Part shown: piece after piece, positions 59,218 through 64,000 of the stretch
How the letters are laid out: each line of letters begins with the position of its first letter
How positions within the stretch are numbered: position 1 is the stretch's first letter
From: Schizochytrium sp. CCTCC M209059
Lineage: Eukaryota > Sar > Bigyra > Thraustochytrida > Thraustochytriidae
Direction: 5' to 3'
NCBI GenBank assembly: GCA_000818945.1
Contig: KN805396.1
Coordinates: 124,001 to 188,000 of the forward strand
Length of the DNA stretch: 64,000 nucleotides
Notes under the pieces: generated by a model
Told to the model about the DNA's origin: nothing
What the model saw: only the letters and a program-made list of their open reading frames with translations
Database searches by the model: none
Position numbers and translations under genes: made by a program

Positions 59218-59574
59218 TTACAAGAGCCCGAGCTTTTTGCAAATAAGCACAGGGTCCTGGCCGTGCTCCTTGATCTCCTTTTTGGAGAGAATCTTGTTTG
59301 CAGAAAAGCGTTGAGGGATCCGCGGCGTCAGACCGTACTCGCCCAGCAAGTACGCGACGCGCTCCGAGGGGATGGCGCCCTCGCTCAGCCAGTACTTGGC
59401 GGCCTTTTCGTTGATGCGCACCTCCTTGAGGCCATTCTTGTCCGGCACCGGGTTGTAGGTGCCGACGATCTGCAAGAACTTGCCGTCGCGCGGGCTGCGC
59501 GAGTTCGCTGCCACGATGCGGTAGTACGGCAGGTTCCGCTGCCCGAACCTCTGCAGTCGCAGCTTGACGGGCAT
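59218..59574 (-). CDS. Mitochondrial ribosomal protein bS16m
   Basis: A 118-residue protein matching bacterial S16 from its first residues: MPVKLRLQRFGQRNLPYYRIV, then SPRDGKFLQIVGTYNP, KYWLSEGAIPSERV and LLGEYGL. It is a core small-subunit protein of the bacterial-type ribosome and in this kind of host most likely serves mitochondria. There is no obvious N-terminal extension from the chosen ATG; a longer frame upstream has no ATG before it. The C-terminal 40 residues (PQRFSANKILSKKEI..) are typical of the mitochondrial forms. Confidence 0.93.
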   Translation of the reverse strand: MPVKLRLQRFGQRNLPYYRIVAANSRSPRDGKFLQIVGTYNPVPDKNGLKEVRINEKAAKYWLSEGAIPSERVAYLLGEYGLTPRIPQRFSANKILSKKEIKEHGQDPVLICKKLGLL

Positions 59575-60205
59575 GGTGTTGCTCCTCCTGCTGCGGCTGT
59601 CTCTGGTTGGCTTTTGCCTCGGACGCGCCGCTCCGCTCGCCGCTGTGCGCGCGAAAGGAACGGGACGAGCGTGCCACGCACCTCCCCGACTCGCCTGCTT
59701 TGCTGACCAAGCCTGCGCCCGTGTCCGCGAAAGCGCCTGCGTCCGCGTCCGCAAAGTCGCGCGCTGCTCTGTGCCCGCGATCGAGAATTGACGGTCTTGG
59801 TGCAGTCTTTTATTTTCCGACTTGCGCAGCATGGCTTTCACTTTCAAGTTTAGAAATAGGATATTGAATGCGCGAATTACAAGTGAACTATTCTTTTCTT
59901 ACTTACTACGCTACTTGGCTGACTGACTGATTGTGAGTGCAAATTGCTTGAAATGGCACTATCGAGGCTCGCGACACATCTCAGGACGCTTGCATGAGAG
60001 AGTACGTGCGGTGCGTACAGTTAAGGCGTGAAAACCAGCGCTGAAGCCGCGATGAGGGGCCACCAAAGAGTTTCCATAAATATAATATTTAAAAATAGAA
60101 TCGCACACGAACTTGAAGTAGGCCTATACATTCGTGCACAAAGTAGGGCTATCTATACCTAGGTCTAGCAACGAGATGAGCTCTAGCAGAAAGCTTGAAG
60201 AAACG
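59575..60205. other. Intergenic between S16m and NSUN-like genes
   Basis: The promoter side of the minus-strand S16m gene and the 3' flank of the methyltransferase gene. No further gene is recognised. Confidence 0.5.
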
Positions 60206-61165
60206 TCAAACATCTTTGCGAAGGACACACCAGTAGAGCGGCCCCCAACCTGCGCTACGATCAGGAAGGACCATTTGGCCGACTTCTGTCTCCTCGAGCT
60301 CAACGCCAGCAGAAGCAGCGGCATTAACGAGGCTTCCCTCCAATCCTTGCCACGCGTGCTCACTACTGAGCACGGAGACGGGGAATTTTCGGCGACAACG
60401 ACGTATAGCAGCGTTGACGACCTCATCATTTTCGAGAGGAGAGAGCGCGCAAGTTGCGTAAACGAGAACACCACCAGGCTTGAGCGCATGAAGGCCGCCC
60501 GAGAGAATGCCAACTTGCCGGCCCGCCATGAGCTTTGGGCGACGCGGCGTCCAGCGTTCAATCTCACTTGCGTTAGCCAGCAAATGACGATCTCCCGAGC
60601 AAGGAACATCCGCAAGTACGCGGTCAAAGGTGTTAGCCATGAGCGAGCCAAAGGCAGCTCCCTTTTGCCCCAATACTTGCGTGCGCTGTCTCTTTTGCGT
60701 GGGTAAATAATCGAGAAGAACTTGCTTGAGACGCGCGCGTCGGCTCGGCGAGACATCGTTTAATACGAGCCTGCCGCGAGACCCAAGCGCCTTTGCGAGC
60801 ACAAGGGATTTGCCGCCCGGAGCAGCAGCCATGTCAAGAACAGTTTCCCCAGTGCGGACGCCTAGTGCACTCGCGCACAAAACACTTGCCAAATCGAGCG
60901 GATAATAGTCCTTGAAGCCGGTCGACAGATCCTTGTGTGGTTTTGGCAGCTTGGGCGCGTCTTCGGGCGCCACCACGCAGCCAAGGTCCTCCAGTGCCAC
61001 GAGCGGCGCCTCGAACCCTCGCTCGCGCCACTTTTGCTCGAGCGTTATGGCATCTGCGCTCTGCAGCAGCGCGCACGCCCTCGCCGGCCGCAGCAGCGCC
61101 TCTTTGAGCTCGCGCCAGCGGCCGCCGCCAAACACGCGCTGCATGCTCGCATCGTACGCCTTCAT
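60206..61165 (-). CDS. NSUN3/NSUN4-like RNA m5C methyltransferase
   Basis: A 319-residue SAM-dependent enzyme of the NOL1/NOP2/sun family. Motifs in order: YYPLDLASVLCASALG, SAM-binding VLDMAAAPGGKSLVLA, LNDVSPSRRARL, the catalytic VLADVPCSGDRH and the second catalytic cysteine in VYATCALSPLEN. The DVPC (rather than DAPC) and the short N-terminus fit the mitochondrial NSUN3/NSUN4 group, which methylate mitochondrial tRNA-Met or 12S rRNA. The ATG at 61165 (MKAYDASMQRVF) is the first in frame; upstream frame has only GTG. It lies next to the mitochondrial S16 gene and head to head with a UbiB kinase. Confidence 0.9.
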   Translation of the reverse strand: MKAYDASMQRVFGGGRWRELKEALLRPARACALLQSADAITLEQKWRERGFEAPLVALEDLGCVVAPEDAPKLPKPHKDLSTGFKDYYPLDLASVLCASALGVRTGETVLDMAAAPGGKSLVLAKALGSRGRLVLNDVSPSRRARLKQVLLDYLPTQKRQRTQVLGQKGAAFGSLMANTFDRVLADVPCSGDRHLLANASEIERWTPRRPKLMAGRQVGILSGGLHALKPGGVLVYATCALSPLENDEVVNAAIRRCRRKFPVSVLSSEHAWQGLEGSLVNAAASAGVELEETEVGQMVLPDRSAGWGPLYWCVLRKDV

Positions 61166-61570
61166 CCCGCTCTCCACGGCCGGCTGGACCCCGATTCTCG
61201 ACCCAGGCCAGCGCGCGCAGAGCACGCCGCACCAGACCAGACCAGACCAGACTAGCGCAGCGCGCGCCGCGCGCGAGCCCTCTTCTGCCGCGCAGGCCTC
61301 GCCACGGCCGGGAGGCGTTGACGTTCTGCACGGCTACTAGTAAGCTGCCTGCAGAGCGGCCTTTTATCAAGGGGCCGTGAGCGTCAGGCAGGCGTCACTC
61401 GGCGTCACCAGCCTAGAACTCGAGCTCAAGCTCAAGCTCGAGCTCGCGAGGCGGGCGAGGCGGGCAAGGCGGAAGAGGGCCTACCCGCTCGCAAAAACTG
61501 CGCTCGACGCGCGCGAGCGCTTGCGCGCGGAGCCGACGTGCGGGCTCGCCTGGAGAGGACGCGAGACGCC
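61166..61570. promoter_or_regulatory. Divergent promoter region, NSUN-like / UbiB-like
   Basis: About 405 bp between start codons. It contains an (ACCAG)n pentamer array (about 61230-61251) and a (GCTCAA)n/GAGCTC hexamer stretch near 61420-61447. Confidence 0.5.
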
Positions 61571-63409
61571 ATGATGGCGATCGTCGCGCACGGCGGCGCT
61601 GCTCGAACGCGCTCGTGGGCTCAGGCTGCAGCGACCTGCAGCAGGCAAACGTGCAGAGCGAGGGAGAGGGTAGCGGTGGTAGCAGAGCTGGCAAGTAAGA
61701 GGTCGACGATGCCCAAGCTCTTGTCAGCGACGCTCGTGCGAAAGGGGCTCAGAACAGTTCCAACGCGAGAACTCTCCACAAGGGCGGGACCCGTTGGAGC
61801 TGCGCCGCCACGTAGTAGCAGGTGGCGAACAGCAGCTCGTACGATTATCAAGACGTCTGCCGGCGTGGGTGTGCTCGCAGGCTTGGGATTAACGTGGGCT
61901 TATGTCGGCGGTCGCGCAGAGCTCGAGGAGCTTGGCGATGAGGGTCTTCCACTCAACTACGACCCCGCGGCCATTCGTGCGTTCTGGGACGCACACCCGC
62001 GAGTTGTCGTGTGGCGACTCTGCGAGCTCTTCAAAACAACTCTGCCCTTTTTGTTATCCGTTTTAGTGGACTACAAGCAAGGGAAACTCGAGTCCGACGA
62101 GGCGCAGCGCATCAAGGCCGTCGAGCTCAAGAACTTGCTAACGGAATTGGGTCCAACATTCATCAAATTTGGACAAATGCTCTCGACGCGACCTGATCTG
62201 CTGCCGCAAGCTGCACTCTTGGAGCTTCAGAAGCTCTGTGACGCAGTACCGAGCTTTCCGACACCGCTCGCGCGACAGATTATTCGAACAGAATTAGGCG
62301 AGGAGGGCCTCGCTGCCTTTCCTGATCTCAGGGATGAAACGCTGCCTATTGCTGCTGCGAGTCTTGGACAAGTCTACAAGCTTCGTTTGAAGGATGGTCG
62401 CGAGGTCGCCGTCAAGGTGCAGCGACCCGACATGATTCGATCTGTCTCACTCGACCTGTACATTATCCGCCTTTACAGCGAGTGCGTGGAAGCGAGCAAG
62501 TCCTTGCTCATGAAACTTGGCATCCTGACACCGCGCAAACAGTTTGATGTCGACCTGATTGACTGTTTTGCCAGCGGAAGCTACAAAGAACTCGACTACG
62601 AGAATGAAGCCCGGAACCAAGAGTATTTTGCCAAGGAGCTCGTACCCCGAATGAATGGCCGCGTGCGGATTCCTGATGTTGTTTGGTCTCTCACATCGCG
62701 CAAAGTCATCGTTTCGGAGTGGATCAACGGCAAGCAGCTTGTGCAGTCCGACGCGGCGACCATCAAGCGTCTGACGCCCATCGGCGTTGAATGTTTTCTG
62801 AAGCAAATTCTCGAGATCGCTGTCAGCCACGGCGACCCACACGCGGGCAACTTGCTTGTTGACGAAAAGGGGACGCTTGTTCTCATCGATTTTGGTCTCT
62901 GTGTTGAGGTACCTAGGCCTGATATGAAGGTCATGACGCGGGCCATTTTGCATCTTATGCAAGGTGACGTTCCTGGTCTCGTAGATGACGCTGTCGAGCT
63001 TGGATTCCTTCCAACAGACGTCGACCGCCAAGTCGTGCTTGTTGACCTACAGCGCGTGCTGGAGGACAGCAAGGTCAAGGCCTCTGATCTTATTTCGGGT
63101 CGATACAAGGCCATTGAAGGTCGCCGCCGCAAATTCAAGGAGGTCTCGCGCGAACTCAATGCGGTTTTCTTCAAGCACCCATTTGTCGTACCCGAGTATT
63201 TTGCCTTGCTCACACGCGCGCTCATTGTGCTGGAAGGAATTGCTGTGGTGGGTGATCCGGAGTTTGACATTTTCTCGAGTGCATATCCGTACGCAATGCG
63301 ACGCAGTGCGCAAGTTTTCGACCGCAAGGACCTCATGGACCTTGCGCGCGAGACAGGGTCGACATACACTTTGTGGTCCGCACTTCGTGCTTGGATCCCT
63401 TTCTTGTAG
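61571..63409 (+). CDS. ABC1/UbiB-family atypical kinase (ADCK/COQ8-like)
   Basis: A 612-residue protein. The family marks are present: KxGQ-type motif in TFIKFGQMLSTRPDLLP near residue 198, the alanine-rich loop PIAAASLGQVYK near 260 replacing the normal glycine loop, the lysine in VAVKVQRP near 280, SHGDPHAGNLLV near 420 and LIDFGLCVEV near 440. UbiB/COQ8 kinases support ubiquinone synthesis in mitochondria, and related ABC1K proteins act in plastids; the neighbourhood here favours mitochondria. The basic N-terminus with few acidic residues could be a targeting peptide and a hydrophobic stretch follows near 95-115. MPKLL at residue 48 is an alternative start. The final residues AWIPFL are short and hydrophobic. 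Confidence 0.92.
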   Translation: MMAIVAHGGAARTRSWAQAAATCSRQTCRARERVAVVAELASKRSTMPKLLSATLVRKGLRTVPTRELSTRAGPVGAAPPRSSRWRTAARTIIKTSAGVGVLAGLGLTWAYVGGRAELEELGDEGLPLNYDPAAIRAFWDAHPRVVVWRLCELFKTTLPFLLSVLVDYKQGKLESDEAQRIKAVELKNLLTELGPTFIKFGQMLSTRPDLLPQAALLELQKLCDAVPSFPTPLARQIIRTELGEEGLAAFPDLRDETLPIAAASLGQVYKLRLKDGREVAVKVQRPDMIRSVSLDLYIIRLYSECVEASKSLLMKLGILTPRKQFDVDLIDCFASGSYKELDYENEARNQEYFAKELVPRMNGRVRIPDVVWSLTSRKVIVSEWINGKQLVQSDAATIKRLTPIGVECFLKQILEIAVSHGDPHAGNLLVDEKGTLVLIDFGLCVEVPRPDMKVMTRAILHLMQGDVPGLVDDAVELGFLPTDVDRQVVLVDLQRVLEDSKVKASDLISGRYKAIEGRRRKFKEVSRELNAVFFKHPFVVPEYFALLTRALIVLEGIAVVGDPEFDIFSSAYPYAMRRSAQVFDRKDLMDLARETGSTYTLWSALRAWIPFL

Positions 63410-63600
63410 GTCAATCCCCTGCACTCCTCGCGTGCATTCTCTCTAGGATCTTGCTTTGGACTTGTTCCTTGATTCCAAGGCCTGGTATGCTCCCAGATCA
63501 AGTTTAGCTATTGTTCTGTGGGAGGAAAGTTGTGTCGAGAGTACGTTGCACATACGAAATGACAGCAATGGTTCATTAACCGTCAAAACATTTATTTCTC

Positions 63601-64000
63601 TTACTTTTCAGGTGATGTGATAAATTCGTCTTCGGACAGCACAGTCCGCCACGTATGATACAAGACGCCGGCACCACCGCAGCGAAGCGAGCGAATAAAA
63701 GAGCCAAAGTACAGGCGACGCACGTTGCCCACAAAGTCTTGCGAGAGGTCGCGCCGGACGATGTCCGCCAAACCACTTGAGCGATTGCGCTCGTCCTTCA
63801 TCATAGCGTTGACCGTTTGCACTGGAGCAGAGACCATACCGGCCGTAAAGCCAACAGAAAAGGCAGCCATCGTCTCGGCAGCACGTGAAAAGTTGCTGTT
63901 GCTCGTGAGCTGCTCTGAATAACGAACAGCGTACGGGTTGACCACTGTGATTGATGCAATATAAATGAACTCGCGCAAGACGACGCAAGATACACCTTTG
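63601..64000 (-). CDS. Mitochondrial-carrier-like protein, C-terminal part
   Basis: The C-terminal 132 codons of a gene that continues beyond the right edge; the true start is outside the window. The segment has helices FSVGFTAGMVSAPVQTV and RRLYFGSFIRSLRCGGAGVLYHTW, consistent with the last repeat of a mitochondrial carrier (a helix, a P-x-x-x-V kink, matrix loop, second helix). The canonical PxDTV is weakened to PVQTV. Confidence is limited by the partial sequence. It converges on the UbiB-like gene with 191 bp between stops. Confidence 0.5.
   Translation of the reverse strand, partial: KGVSCVVLREFIYIASITVVNPYAVRYSEQLTSNSNFSRAAETMAAFSVGFTAGMVSAPVQTVNAMMKDERNRSSGLADIVRRDLSQDFVGNVRRLYFGSFIRSLRCGGAGVLYHTWRTVLSEDEFITSPEK

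Overview
This is a eukaryotic nuclear window. It has very long uninterrupted reading frames (one of 3,068 codons), GC-rich intergenic DNA full of short tandem repeats, tRNA genes with Pol III-style T-run terminators, and typical eukaryotic regulators (PDE6D-like, RAB23-like, Cdh1, MAP kinase, Treslin-like, NDC1-like, 3R-MYB). Large intronless genes together with ciliary proteins (CFAP54, RAB23, PDE6D) suggest a zoosporic protist. A thraustochytrid/labyrinthulomycete stramenopile fits best, but that is an inference; no marker gene proves it. Coding starts below are ATG codons.

Layout. 0-3.9 kb: no intact gene, but broken coding-like segments on the minus strand around 1.9-3.2 kb. 3.9-10.3 kb: an intact SLC13/DASS anion transporter and a tandem paralogue that is a pseudogene with at least four lesions. 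12.1-14.3 kb: four nearly identical tRNA-Ile(AAT) genes, then a three-copy repeat that looks like a small structured Pol III RNA carrying a tRNA-Ile 3' tail. 14.3-16.8 kb: PDE6D and RAB23 homologues head to head. 17.2-26.5 kb: Cdh1/FZR1, a secreted DsbA-like thioredoxin-fold protein, a PH-domain MAP kinase with a TIY activation loop, and a Treslin/TICRR-like replication factor. 27-39.3 kb: a membrane-anchored haem peroxidase and CFAP54. 39.6-48.5 kb: a three-repeat MYB factor, a membrane-hairpin protein, an assembly gap, a GAA repeat of about 550 bp and a kelch protein. 48.5-55.2 kb: a duplicated unknown 190-bp unit, the nucleoporin NDC1, and an adenylation-thiolation-ankyrin enzyme. 55.4-59 kb: a TauE/SafE-type anion permease and an exostosin-like glycosyltransferase. 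59.2-64 kb: a mitochondrial-looking group (bS16m, an NSUN3/4-like RNA methyltransferase, an ABC1/UbiB kinase and the C-terminal part of a carrier-like protein).

Themes. Genes mostly alternate as divergent and convergent pairs. Ciliary traffic and structure (PDE6D, RAB23, CFAP54), cell-cycle control (Cdh1, Treslin, 3R-MYB) and mitochondrial function each contribute several genes. Pentanucleotide tandem repeats recur in promoter-side intergenic DNA. The most unusual items are the A-T-ankyrin enzyme, the PH-MAPK, the tRNA-tailed tandem RNA-like repeat, the PDE6D/RAB23 pair and the large GAA tract.
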